Of a stretch of DNA of 64,000 nucleotides, positions 20,919 to 30,718 are shown in pieces (within the stretch, counting starts at the first letter, position 1; every line of letters starts with the position of its first letter). The stretch is taken from positions 3,050,501 through 3,114,500 of the forward strand of contig JAPWGK010000001.1 in the NCBI GenBank assembly GCA_029641185.1. The letters run 5' to 3'. Source of the DNA: Pseudofabraea citricarpa (lineage: Eukaryota; Ascomycota; Leotiomycetes; Helotiales; Dermateaceae). Below the pieces are notes generated by a model, which did not search any database, was not told where the DNA came from, and worked only from the letters and a program-made list of their open reading frames with translations. A program made the position numbers and the translations under genes.

Positions 20919-21284
20919 ATATTGGGGAACAGAAAAAATTGGCGATTGGACGGTTTTCATGACTAAATGAGAGGGGGATTGGCGTTCCTTTGAATTTCTA
21001 AAACCGGAGCATAGAAGTGAGTAGGTAGAAGTAAGCATCTGCCTTTGGAGGGATCAAAAGATTTCTGTATTGGGGATACACAAAACTTGTGCATATTGCA
21101 GCGTAATTCAGCGCCTTAAAATAACAGGATTGCTAGCAATGAAGCAGAGTGCATGCATGCCTACGCCGTATTTTCCGCACATCAACTCCACACGCCATGT
21201 TGTAATAGATACCCTAAACCAGACCTCGCACATACCAGAATCGAATTAATACAGAATTAGAGAAGCTGGTTTCGGGATCTCGAG
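20919..21284. other. Convergent 3' intergenic
   Basis: Between the convergent PRO1 gene and the disordered nuclear-type protein gene. Expected to hold both 3' untranslated regions. No gene or repeat seen. Confidence 0.6.
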
Positions 21285-23030
21285 TCACCTCGCATCTCTA
21301 GGTGACGAACTGCTTGCAGTTACATCCTCAAACTCCAACTCCCACTTATCAACCTCCTGGAATTTTCTCGCTGCTCTCTTGAGCTCCTTTCCCAGTCTCT
21401 CTTCCATCTCCTGGCTATTCTCTGATATCTCGTTCCCTGAGGCATCTCTAATGGGAGCTAGACTGTCATCCGGATCGTCTTCCTCGGCTGCTTCGTTTTC
21501 CTGGGCTGCCTCGTTTTCTTTATCAGATGCTTTCGATCCATAAGTACGCTTCGTAGCAGTCTTTGGGGCTGGTTTTGCTTTGAGGACCTTTCTCGCTGGT
21601 GTTCTTCCTACTGCTCCTGCTGATCGCCGAGCAGGTGGGCGCACTGTTATATATGAAAGCTCGTCATCATCAGATGCGAGTCCTGTGACATCTACTTCGC
21701 CATCTGAACTTGGGATCTCGAAAGGATCACTTGCTGGCCTTCGCCGTCTACGGGGTAGAAGAGCTTGGAGCTGGGCAGTTGAGAAAGATGGTTGTGGCGG
21801 TGCCTGCCGTTTTTGTCGGCCTTTTGTGACAACGGGTCGATTCGGAGAATGTGTGAGAGAGGGCGGAGATGAAATGGGAGAGTCTTGGGTTGCTGGAGGA
21901 GGTGTACGGCCCCGTAGAATGCGGCGTCCTCTGGGTACACTGCGTTGAACGGGAGGTGCCACCTCATAGTTCGGAGATACAGGGCTACTACTAAGTGGTG
22001 GCGCCATAGTATCGCTCATTCTTTCAGGCGTTTGGGGCCTAGGTGATGGTAACTCAAGTTCGGCGGGTGGTGATGACAGCTCTGATTCCTCATCATCTGC
22101 CGAAGCCGTTGCTGGAACCGTTTCTTGAGCTTCCTCTGCTTCGGTCGATGGAAGAGGCGGGCTTGACTGAGGTACCTGAATATCAGACAGTTTACGTTTC
22201 TTAGGATTCGATCCAGGTGTGGTAGTTGATGCAGATTGGGAACCTTTTTCAGTCATTGCTCGGGCCTTGGACAGATTTAGTGGTGTTGACTCGTCCTCGG
22301 GACTAAAGTCATCCTCGTCATCATCCTCACTTTCGAACTCGGGTCTTGGCTGCCTTTCCTTCTGAGCTGTTCGCAATATACTTCGCTCTCTCGCACGTCG
22401 TTTGAACCCCCCAATCTTGTATGCTGACCCTATATGCGCGGGAGTTGTGCCCATTTCCAATCCTATACTGCTAGATCGCGCACGCCCAGCAGCTCTGCCA
22501 ATAACACTAGGTTGTCGGGGACGTCGTCTGAAATTTCCCAAGCCAATTGCTGATGTGTTCCTCCTGCCAACACTTGTGAGACCGTTATCTTCTGCCAGAT
22601 CTGATTCTATGCTGCTCGAAAGCAGTCTTTCTGTCGCAACGCTTTTGCGCCCAACCTCAATCGCAGGGCTACTGGACTCAATGGCATCCTCCTGCTCATG
22701 AAGCCCTACCGCATCCGAAGTGATCACACCCGCGACAGGGCTGCGATCTTCGTCTTGTGCCTCATTGAAACTTTTCCGTGATTCCATCCGGGTGCGTCTC
22801 CCACGCGCAGGCGTCTCCATTGATTGCTTCCCAGCACCCTTCCTAGCATTGGTCGCGTTGTTCTTGATGCCCGCTGCAGTCCCGTACTCTCGATCGCTTA
22901 CATCATAGATGTCATCAAATGTCTCCAGTGCCTTAGGTTTCGTTTCAACTGGTGGTGTAGATTTTGTTGGTTTCCTGACGCGAGGAGCAGGCGCAGAGGG
23001 CGCGACTTTGGTGCGTTTTGGACGCGGCAT
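21285..23030 (-). CDS. Large disordered nuclear-type protein, family not identified
   Basis: Single-exon frame of 581 aa from ATG 23030 (MPRPKRTKVAPSAPAPRVRK). I do not recognise the family. Composition is very Ser/Pro/Arg/Glu-rich with several basic clusters typical of nuclear localisation (PRPKRTK, GNFRRRPRQP, KKRKL, RRRRRP), acidic patches (FESEDDDEDDF) and many SP/TP sites that could be phosphorylated by cyclin-dependent kinases. The only part that looks ordered is the last 45 residues, a charged helix (MEERLGKELKRAARKFQEVD then WELEFEDVTASSSS). That helix may be the conserved anchor of a chromatin or kinetochore subunit; this is inference. A short KENEAA/QENEAA repeat lies near residue 510. 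Coding status is supported by length and by third-position bias. Confidence 0.75.
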   Translation of the reverse strand: MPRPKRTKVAPSAPAPRVRKPTKSTPPVETKPKALETFDDIYDVSDREYGTAAGIKNNATNARKGAGKQSMETPARGRRTRMESRKSFNEAQDEDRSPVAGVITSDAVGLHEQEDAIESSSPAIEVGRKSVATERLLSSSIESDLAEDNGLTSVGRRNTSAIGLGNFRRRPRQPSVIGRAAGRARSSSIGLEMGTTPAHIGSAYKIGGFKRRARERSILRTAQKERQPRPEFESEDDDEDDFSPEDESTPLNLSKARAMTEKGSQSASTTTPGSNPKKRKLSDIQVPQSSPPLPSTEAEEAQETVPATASADDEESELSSPPAELELPSPRPQTPERMSDTMAPPLSSSPVSPNYEVAPPVQRSVPRGRRILRGRTPPPATQDSPISSPPSLTHSPNRPVVTKGRQKRQAPPQPSFSTAQLQALLPRRRRRPASDPFEIPSSDGEVDVTGLASDDDELSYITVRPPARRSAGAVGRTPARKVLKAKPAPKTATKRTYGSKASDKENEAAQENEAAEEDDPDDSLAPIRDASGNEISENSQEMEERLGKELKRAARKFQEVDKWELEFEDVTASSSSPRDAR

Positions 23031-23745
23031 TTTGTCGATTGAGATTGTAGGAAGAGCAAAATTTCCTAAACGCTCTGCGATTAGGATTATGACATAAGGT
23101 GAAAAAGTCGGTGGGCGAGCTGTAGTTTATTAGGTGTGGTTGTTGAACGCGTCGGCGTCGTGATTGTGGTTGTGGTAGAGCCCCTCATAGCGCGTTATCT
23201 AGACCGGTTGGCCTCAAAAACTTTAAGCGAGAATTGACCACTCGCACCTCTTATCTCACTATTGCTTACATAGCTCTCTGCTTCCTGTCTACCAGCCAAG
23301 ACAATTGCATCAACGGTACCATGCACCCGTGAACAACAACAACAACATGCTATGCACTCACAATAATCTGCTGGCTGAGGGCTCTGTGTTTCTTAAACCG
23401 GCAATTGCGAGCTTGCTCACTCTGTCTGAGTCCGTCATGCAACAATGCAAGCAAACTGGTCTCGGAAAGTTGTTCGGGTCCGAAGTAAGTCTGCTTCGCC
23501 GCTCGAACAATACATTTCATGTCATCAAGGGCGACGATCTCCCCGATTCCAATGAATCATTTCTTTCAGACTGGCAGCCATAGAAGCTATGGGGCATGCA
23601 AAGCTGGAGTATAAATACCCTTGGCACCACCGCCTTTTCTCATGTCTATCCCGCAAAAACACCATCTTTGATTGAAGTTTTATCTCACATCTGTCTAGCT
23701 ACCCCACTTATATTCTCTCTTATCCATACGCACGATTGTTTCATT
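23031..23745. other. Divergent intergenic region with promoter
   Basis: 715 bp between divergent start codons of the disordered nuclear-type protein and the FAD monooxygenase. A TATA box lies near the right end (listed separately). An AAC repeat (GAACAACAACAACAACATG) lies at 23331-23349. A 79-codon ATG frame begins at 23347 but lies upstream of the TATA box and has no recognisable feature, so I do not call it. Confidence 0.5.
23610..23617 (+). promoter_or_regulatory. TATA box of the FAD monooxygenase gene
   Basis: TATAAATA lies about 130 bp upstream of the ATG at 23746, a normal fungal distance. Most housekeeping genes in the window lack such a box, so this suits an inducible gene. Confidence 0.6.
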
Positions 23746-24984
23746 ATGTCTCCTCATATCTTGATCATTGGTGGGGGAATTGGTGGCCTCGCTCTTGCCC
23801 AAGGCCTCAAGAAGAATGGCATTCCTTACACCTTATTCGAACGCGACCTATCCGACATGGCCCGGGCTCAAGGATATCGCATTAGAATTGCTGGTGTAGG
23901 AGCTGACGCACTAGAAGAGTGTCTCGATGACGAAACTTGGAACCTATTTGAACGTACCTGCGCTGAGATGAAGCAGGGCAGTGGCGCTCGCTTTAATGCT
24001 TTGGATGGGACCAAGTTGGAGGGTTTGTTTGGGCCAGGGACGCAGCGAGCCCGCAATATCGGGACTGGAAGACCTGGAAGACCTGGAGATGTTGATCATC
24101 GGGCCTACACAGTAGACCGAACTCTACTTCGAAATGTTTTACTCCTAGGCCAGGAGGAAAACGTCAAGTTTGGAAAGGCTTTCGTTCGTTATGCTATCAC
24201 CTCGACTGGGGTTACAGCGTTTTTTGCCGACGGAACAAACGCAGATGGGTCACTGCTAGTTGGTGCAGAAGGAGTGAATTCTCTCGTCCGCAAACAATTA
24301 CTACCAAGGCTGAAGTATTTGGATACTCGTTGTCGGGTCATCTACGGCAAGACGCTATTGACTGAGGAGCTCGTGAGGCGTTTCCCTTCAGATGCACTCC
24401 AAGGCATGACTGTCATACAAGACGAGAAGCCTATGACATTGTTTCTAGAGGCTATTCGTTTTCCTAATGACGCACATGCTGAATCCGGAGGGCGTCTTCC
24501 CACCACTGAAGATTACGTATATTGGGTTCTGGGTTCGCATTCCGACCATTTTGAAATATCGGACGATGAATTCTTTGCCATGTCCAACCGTGAAACGGTC
24601 CAGCTGACCCTCCAGCTTACAAAGTCGTGGGATCCTGCCATCCGATCGCTATTTGACCTTCAGACCACCAGTCAGTCATCGCCGCTGCGAATCACAACTG
24701 CAAAGCCCGGGCGGCCGGAGTGGGATCCATCAGCATGTGTGACGTTGCTGGGAGATGCAATCCATGCGATGGCCCCTGCTGGGGGTTCCGGGGCGAATGC
24801 TGCCTTAGCCGACTCTGCCCTCTTAGCGAGGCTTCTTTCAGGTGAGGGCATCTCAGAAGCAACTCTCGAAGAATTCAAGAAGCAGATGTGGAGCTATGTG
24901 CAGCCCTTGATTGAAGGAAGTGCTCTTGGAGCAAAGGTCCTGCTGGGTTTCAGAGGATTTGAGGATGCGAAGGAAGTACCGTAG
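23746..24984 (+). CDS. FAD-dependent monooxygenase (salicylate hydroxylase-like)
   Basis: Single-exon gene of 412 aa. The ATG at 23746 (MSPHILIIGGGIGGLALAQG) places the Rossmann dinucleotide fold at the very start, as in the family, so the in-frame extension upstream is not used. Motifs: GGGIGGLALAQGL (GxGxxG, binds FAD ADP), LLVGAEGVNSLVRK at the DG-motif position, and TLLGDAIHAMAPAGGSGAN (GD motif, FAD ribityl and NAD(P)H). Group A flavoprotein monooxygenases hydroxylate aromatic or other small substrates with NAD(P)H and oxygen. The substrate is not readable. The usual DG Asp is Glu here (GAEG). No signal peptide. No tailoring or backbone gene is adjacent, so it is not part of a recognisable metabolite cluster. 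Confidence 0.85.
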   Translation: MSPHILIIGGGIGGLALAQGLKKNGIPYTLFERDLSDMARAQGYRIRIAGVGADALEECLDDETWNLFERTCAEMKQGSGARFNALDGTKLEGLFGPGTQRARNIGTGRPGRPGDVDHRAYTVDRTLLRNVLLLGQEENVKFGKAFVRYAITSTGVTAFFADGTNADGSLLVGAEGVNSLVRKQLLPRLKYLDTRCRVIYGKTLLTEELVRRFPSDALQGMTVIQDEKPMTLFLEAIRFPNDAHAESGGRLPTTEDYVYWVLGSHSDHFEISDDEFFAMSNRETVQLTLQLTKSWDPAIRSLFDLQTTSQSSPLRITTAKPGRPEWDPSACVTLLGDAIHAMAPAGGSGANAALADSALLARLLSGEGISEATLEEFKKQMWSYVQPLIEGSALGAKVLLGFRGFEDAKEVP

Positions 24985-25569
24985 AAGTCTAAAAGCCTTG
25001 ATTCGACGGGAGGACCAGATGCATGAGACCGCACAGCAAACTCTCCTCAACCATTGACTTTAACTGAGAGCCAACCGGATGGCACAATGCCCTCAAACCA
25101 GGCTCTGGGCACAAATCACAAACCGGTTCACATTAGTGCAGTTTGCATTGCATCGGTGCCCGTTAGTCAGTCATATACGTGATTCTAGTTCGCTGAGATG
25201 GTCAAGAATGCAGCAGTGTGTGCGGCTATGCACCTTAAATAGCCATCTGGGGCGGAGTCGAGCGAATCAGGCGACGAATGGCAAGCGAGAAGCACTGTCG
25301 TTCTACACCTCGGCCTCGAGCTGAGTCGAACATCTCTGCCCACTCTCTCCATCCATCATGGGCTCCCGATCGGCCACCCTTGTGTTTGCATGAAACTAAA
25401 GGGCTCCACCAAGAGTCAAGTACAGCACTACAGCACGATATCTGATTGCTCTTCTCTTCCATTCACTCACTTGTTTCCGCCCTCGCATGTACTGTATATC
25501 TTGAGCAGCATGTCTTGATGATTGACGGATCGACGTCTGAGCAAGGACCACAGCATTGCGACAGGCATC
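24985..25569. other. Intergenic, promoter of lipase-like gene
   Basis: 585 bp between two plus-strand genes. No gene seen. It should hold the monooxygenase 3' region and the promoter of the lipase-like gene. Confidence 0.5.
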
Positions 25570-27464
25570 ATGGCGATCTTCGGACGATCCAAGAAGAAGC
25601 CCACGACGGCACAATCGCCACTGCGCCCGTCTCCTGTATTTGAGAAACAGGAAAGCGGCCATATTTTTGATTCAAAAGCAGCCCAATCCACCTGGAGGCT
25701 CGTCGACCAGCGGCCAAATCAGTCCCAGGTACAGATTTATAGCCCACCACTTCCAAATGACTCGCCCCCACTACACTGCCAAGTATACCAGCCGGTCTTC
25801 CTGTCCCAGAATTATATCATGCCACCTGCACCATCAGGCCCCCAACGGCCACAGGATTTCGACGAACTCAAGAAGAAGAACTTGAAGAAGCTGAAGTCTA
25901 TGAAGTCTATCGGCAATCTTTTTGCAGGAGATGCAAATTCCCATGTTCCTGGATCACATATCTTCAACAACGACGGAGTTCCAAGTGGAACGCAATATCT
26001 CAATCAAGGCGCCGCCTTATACGACTTGATCTCGTCCAAGTTCGATGCGGTTGTCACTCTTATTGACGGAGAGAGATTTAGTGGAGATGACCGCGAGCTG
26101 GTAGTCTTCACACCACGACCTCCCACATGGCAGCAGCAGGAAGAACCAGAAATCGTTGCCAGAGAGCTTCCTCGAGGGAAGTCCAAGGGAGCAGCAAATA
26201 ATGCTATATCGTCAGCACTGGTCAGCACAAATTACTTCGCAAAAGTGAATCTGTATGCAAACTCAAGACTACCCCCAAATCTACCTCCAATGAAACTGTA
26301 AGCGCCTCGAAAAAAAAAAAGTTTAAGGTTGGATACTGATCCTTGTAGGTACATGCCAACATACACTATTCTGTGCCTTGCAGCTCAATACTCGGAACGG
26401 GTATACACGAAGCCTGCAGGTAAAGAAAGGGAAACCCATGTCAACGCGGACTGGAGGATGGGAACGAAAGCAATGGTTATCAAATCAATTCCAGTTGACG
26501 ACCGAGATCTTATCGTATTTGCAATCCGTGGTACACAAACATTTCTTGACTGGGCTGTGAACTTGAATTCAGCACCTGCAGCACCCACAAATTTCTTGGT
26601 AAGCTAATGGTACATGTTTTGGGGTATAAGAGAGCTGTTAACCAAAATTTAAAGGATGACCCAGGAAACCTATGTCATGCAGGATTTTTGACCGTCGCTA
26701 AAAAGATGATCAAGCCTGTCGCAGCACGACTTCGTCATCTTCTCGAAGAAGATCCAACACGAGCCAAGTGTTCTCTCCTTATCACGGGGCATTCTGCTGG
26801 TGGTGCTGTAGCTGCTCTATTATATTCACACATGCTCTCCGAGAGCGAAGACGCCCAATCAGAGCTATCGATACTTGCGAATTGTTTCAAGCGTATCCAC
26901 TGTGTTAGTTTCGGGGCTCCTCCCGTATCTCTACTTCCGCTGGTCAAGCCTGATCGGCATCACTTGAAGAAGTCAATATTTCTGTCGTTTGTCAACGAAG
27001 GCGATCCAGTAGCGCGGGCCGATAAGGCTTATGTACGGTCTCTCTTGGACCTTTACTCCACCCCAGCACCAGGAAAGTCTTGCACACAATCTATCACGCC
27101 CATGAAACTCCAACCACTTGTCCAGAAGTCGAAGAGTTCTCTCAATCTTAAAAAGATGCGACCATCAGCTAAGCAGTCAAATTCAGCACCGGTCTACACG
27201 CAACCACCTATCTGGCCGGTTCCCGAAGCTACACTGAGCAACGCTGGACGAATCGTCTTATTGAGAAGCGTCGAAAGATATGAGAGCCGACCCGAGAGAA
27301 AGAAGCACGTTCAGGAGAGAATGAATGAGGGCGTGGTCGCACAGATGGTGACTGACGATCTTCTGAGAGGCGTCGTCTGGGGTGATCCAGTCTGTCATAT
27401 GATGAGACTGTATTCTCGCAGAATCGAAGTGCTGGCTACGAATGCAATTATGGGAAGGACGTAA
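25570..27464 (+). CDS. Class 3 lipase-like alpha/beta-hydrolase
   Basis: Three exons: 25570-26297, 26349-26598 and 26655-27464; introns 26298-26348 (branch ATACTGATC) and 26599-26654; 595 aa. ATG 25570 is chosen because the upstream frame begins only with TTG. Residues 1-240 are low-complexity and basic (KKKNLKKLKSMKSIGN), without signal peptide. The hydrolase part starts after exon 1: LIVFAIRGTQTFLDWAVNLN (oxyanion-side strand), then LLITGHSAGGAVAALL with nucleophile Ser373, then FVNEGDPVARAD with Asp443 and PVCHMMRLY with His574, the order of the class 3 lipase triad. A disordered insert of about 60 residues separates Asp and His. Without a signal peptide it is probably intracellular, acting on diacylglycerol or phospholipid; the substrate is inferred only. 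Confidence 0.85.
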
Positions 27465-28990
27465 TCACAGGGAAAATGGAATACAGAACATGGAGTTATA
27501 TGGAAACAAATCAGGTTTGGGATTGGAGGCTATACCCGTTCTTCTTTTCATCAATGGCGTTCTTGAAACCGGCTAGTTGTAGTTTGCTATTGTCTCTCGA
27601 AGCACAAAATCCAATGAGAAATGACAACAAATAACTGCTTCTTCCACTGACTATTTGTGATCTCGGTCTATATCTCCATCCAACGAGGATGTTTTGAGAG
27701 TCCAATAAACCTCATCCTGCTTCGACATACCAAGACATTGATTTATTAACAAAAACATATTATATCGTAGGCTAAGACTGAAATCAATCTCTCTTGTCCT
27801 CCCAGAAGCGACCCTTAAATTACTGGGAAAACATAACACAAACTTGTGGGTTTTCAGTAGAACGATTTAACAAGTATATAATTATCTTGACCATCCTTAC
27901 ATATACCTTTGTACGTTCCAGGCAGTGTTATTGGCAACCACAGCCCTGATAACTATTCAACCCGACACATGAAGTTCTTTTGTTAGGTATTCAAGGTTTC
28001 TTCTACATGAGCTCGAGCACACATATAAGTGATAGGAATAGATAAATTTCATTACTCATCGATCCTGCATAAAAATTGTCACAGTATCTGTCTCTGACTA
28101 AAATTATTCAATTCTACTATGTCACTAAGCTATATGTTAGGATCTCAAACATCTTTCTCTGATATGCTACTGTATCGTTTAGCACGTGTCTCAAACCAGT
28201 GCCACAAGATACTCTTCCTCGGGTGATATCTCGTTCCGTTGCCTGCGTTTTCTCTTCTTTTCTCTTCTCTTCGGTTTCGAGTACTTCATATAACAGAATA
28301 TACGGTGCCAGTATTCCAAGAGACAGCAACAGCAACAGCAACAGCTTCGTTGCATTCCCTTGAATGTTCCATTATAGATATGGGAAGTGCTCGTCTGCTT
28401 ATCCAGCTACCTTTTTTTCTTTTTTTTTCTTTGAGAAGATCAAAGCTGAGCATGGATAGGATTCTGTCCTGATAAGAGAGTGGATGGATTTAGATGATAT
28501 ATGTACATCTGTTTTGAGTCGGTTGAAATTTGAGCGGAACATGGAAAGAAAATTGTGTTAGATTGAGCAGTACAAATGAATTTGCCACATATAAGTAAGA
28601 AAGCTACCTAGCAATCTGTTGTAGTTTTTCATGTTTACGCTCCTGGGGTTTTGAAATAAGGGCTGCGGATGTATAACAGGAGGATGCTCAAACCTGCTGT
28701 GGCCACAAGAATGCGTCGTCCAGCTGAAGTAGAAGTGAAGTGCTATGCTGCTAGCATGTCGCATGGCGAAGAGAATTTGTCAAGTGCGAACTCACATAAT
28801 TCAAGAGCTTTGACATAAGATATCAAAGGCAGTCAAACTGGTCATGATTACCTCATCATCTGTCCTGATTCACGAAGACTTCAAAATACGCAGTGGAAAC
28901 ACACAGCATGCTAGACAAGCCTTTTGAAAATTGGTTCTTCATTAAATCATTGAACATGTCGTTGCCAACAATCTCTCACAAGCAAAATAC
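27465..28990. other. Intergenic, no gene seen
   Basis: 1.5 kb between the convergent lipase-like and MFS transporter genes, longer than needed for two 3' ends. Mostly AT-rich, with a short CAGCAA repeat at 28324-28345 and pyrimidine-rich runs near 28250 and 28420. Frames on both strands are short and without motif. A non-coding transcript could lie here but nothing shows it. Confidence 0.5.
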
Positions 28991-30718
28991 TTAAATAGTG
29001 TATCTAAACCCCTCCTGGCCTTCAATGGCCTTACCCCCTCTATCGGCCCGCTTGTTGGCGCGGTGGAACTTGATGGTCAGGAGACCTGTAATAATCAGTA
29101 CGAGTGCGTTCGCACCCATCGTTGCATATATTCCTGGTCGATACGCTGGCGCATCTTCGTCTCGGAAGACGGTGCCACCGATAATCCCACCAATACCTCC
29201 AAAGCCAACAAGAGTCGCTGAGCAGAGTGCTCGCTTCCATTGTCCTGTTTTATTTGTTAGCTCTTGATTAACCAATCAGGTTTTGGGGTGGCTTACCTCT
29301 GATGTTGTTGGCTTGATAGGTTAGGATCGTGGGGATATTGGCGTTGGAAGCGATAGTAGCCAAGAATACACCAAAGTATCGGACACCATTGTTCTTGGAG
29401 AAGCCGAGGAGTGGAAGTCCGATGAGAGCAATAACAGAGTTGAGTGCTACGAGCGGACCTCGAAGATGGTACTTGTCACCGAGGATGGCCATACCATACA
29501 TGGCGAAGGCAGCTGCAACGTACGGAGGAGCTACAAGGCACTGTGACGCGGCAATATTGAAGCCCATTCCGCGTCTTAGAATGACAGGGAGGAAATATGC
29601 GACTGTAACGAAGGATAATCAGTACAGAACATGATACAGCTGGATATCAGGGACTTACTAGCATATGTGTTTGTAGTGGTAAGACCGAAAATGCATGCAA
29701 ACCCCCATACTTTCAGATCAAGCGCGTTTCTCATATATTCGCCTAGAGAGAACTTGGTAGGGATGGCATCGTGACGGTCTGCCTCGATTCGAGCCACCAT
29801 GAAATCGCACTCTTCCGCATTCAAGAACTTCCATGACTTGGATGCTAGTTCGGGAAAATCGACAATGAGGAAGTAACCAGCGATACCAAGCAGGCAGGTA
29901 ATCAACCCCTCCATCTGTAAAAGTTGTAAGCCAGTGCACATATCTTTCTATTCAAGAGTTCAACATACCACAAAGATCCATCGCCATCCTGCCATATTTG
30001 CTACACCATCCATCTGCATAATTCCATAGGCGAGGATGCCGCTAAGTGCTGACGCACCGCTACCGATTAAGTAGAAGACTGCATTTCGTTTTTGGAGTTC
30101 ATAACGTGTGTACCAAGTACTCAAGAGATAGGCACAACCCGGGAAGAAACCTGCTTCAAGAAGGCCAAGAACAACACGAAGTCCAAGCATCTGGTCCCAT
30201 TTCTTGACGAAGCCAAAGCACTAGTGCCGATTATTAGCGTGTCTTGCTTTGTATCAACATATTCATCCAAGAATTGCCACTTACAATCATGCATGCACCC
30301 CATAAGACCGTTATAAGGGACAAGAAGTAACGAGGACCCATTTTTCGGAGAACCACTGTTGCCGGTGGTTGGAAGACAACGTATGGAATGAAGAAGATGA
30401 GGACGATTAAGCTATAACGAGTGCTAGTGAGTTTGAGCCCAACAGCCATTCTACAAACACAGAATCAGTTATTGGCCATATACTTTAGCATTATTCTGCT
30501 GCTCACCCTGCAATGTTTGCTGCTCCTAAATTTGTCCTGTCCATGAGCGACGCCATATATAGAAATCCCAATGTAGTCACCAATCGGTAATCTACACGGC
30601 GAACAATTCTCTTCTGCTCCTCCGGAGAGAATCGCGCAATGCGAGCATCATTTGAAATCTGGCTGGTTGTGCGCTCAACATGGTCGGCACCAAGTTTTTC
30701 GCTGTCGTTGAGAGACAT
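28991..30718 (-). CDS. MFS transporter, anion:cation symporter (allantoate permease / Dal5-type)
   Basis: Six exons: 30507-30718, 30285-30450, 29969-30220, 29659-29914, 29297-29602 and 28991-29244; 481 aa. All junctions keep frame and have GTRNGT-type donors. About twelve membrane helices can be read. Typical family stretches: YRLVTTLGFLYMASLMDRTN (helix 1 with D-R-x-N), FIPYVVFQPPATVVLRKMGP, LGLLEAGFFPGCAYLLSTWY (helix 4 signature of the Dal5/Tna1 family), and GWRWIFVMEGLITCLLGI. Members import carboxylates such as allantoate, nicotinate or pantothenate at the plasma membrane; the substrate cannot be told from sequence. N- and C-termini are hydrophilic and cytosolic. The donor of exon 2 shifts the frame if unspliced, so gene finders may break this gene. 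Confidence 0.9.

Noticed and set aside
23305..23583. 92-codon frame upstream of the FAD monooxygenase
   Set aside because: Starts at TTG and lies upstream of the TATA box; no domain or Cys pattern.
23596..30718. Secondary-metabolite or catabolic cluster (FAD monooxygenase, lipase-like, MFS transporter)
   Set aside because: No backbone synthase, pathway regulator or common promoter motif; large gaps and unrelated families, so proximity is probably chance.
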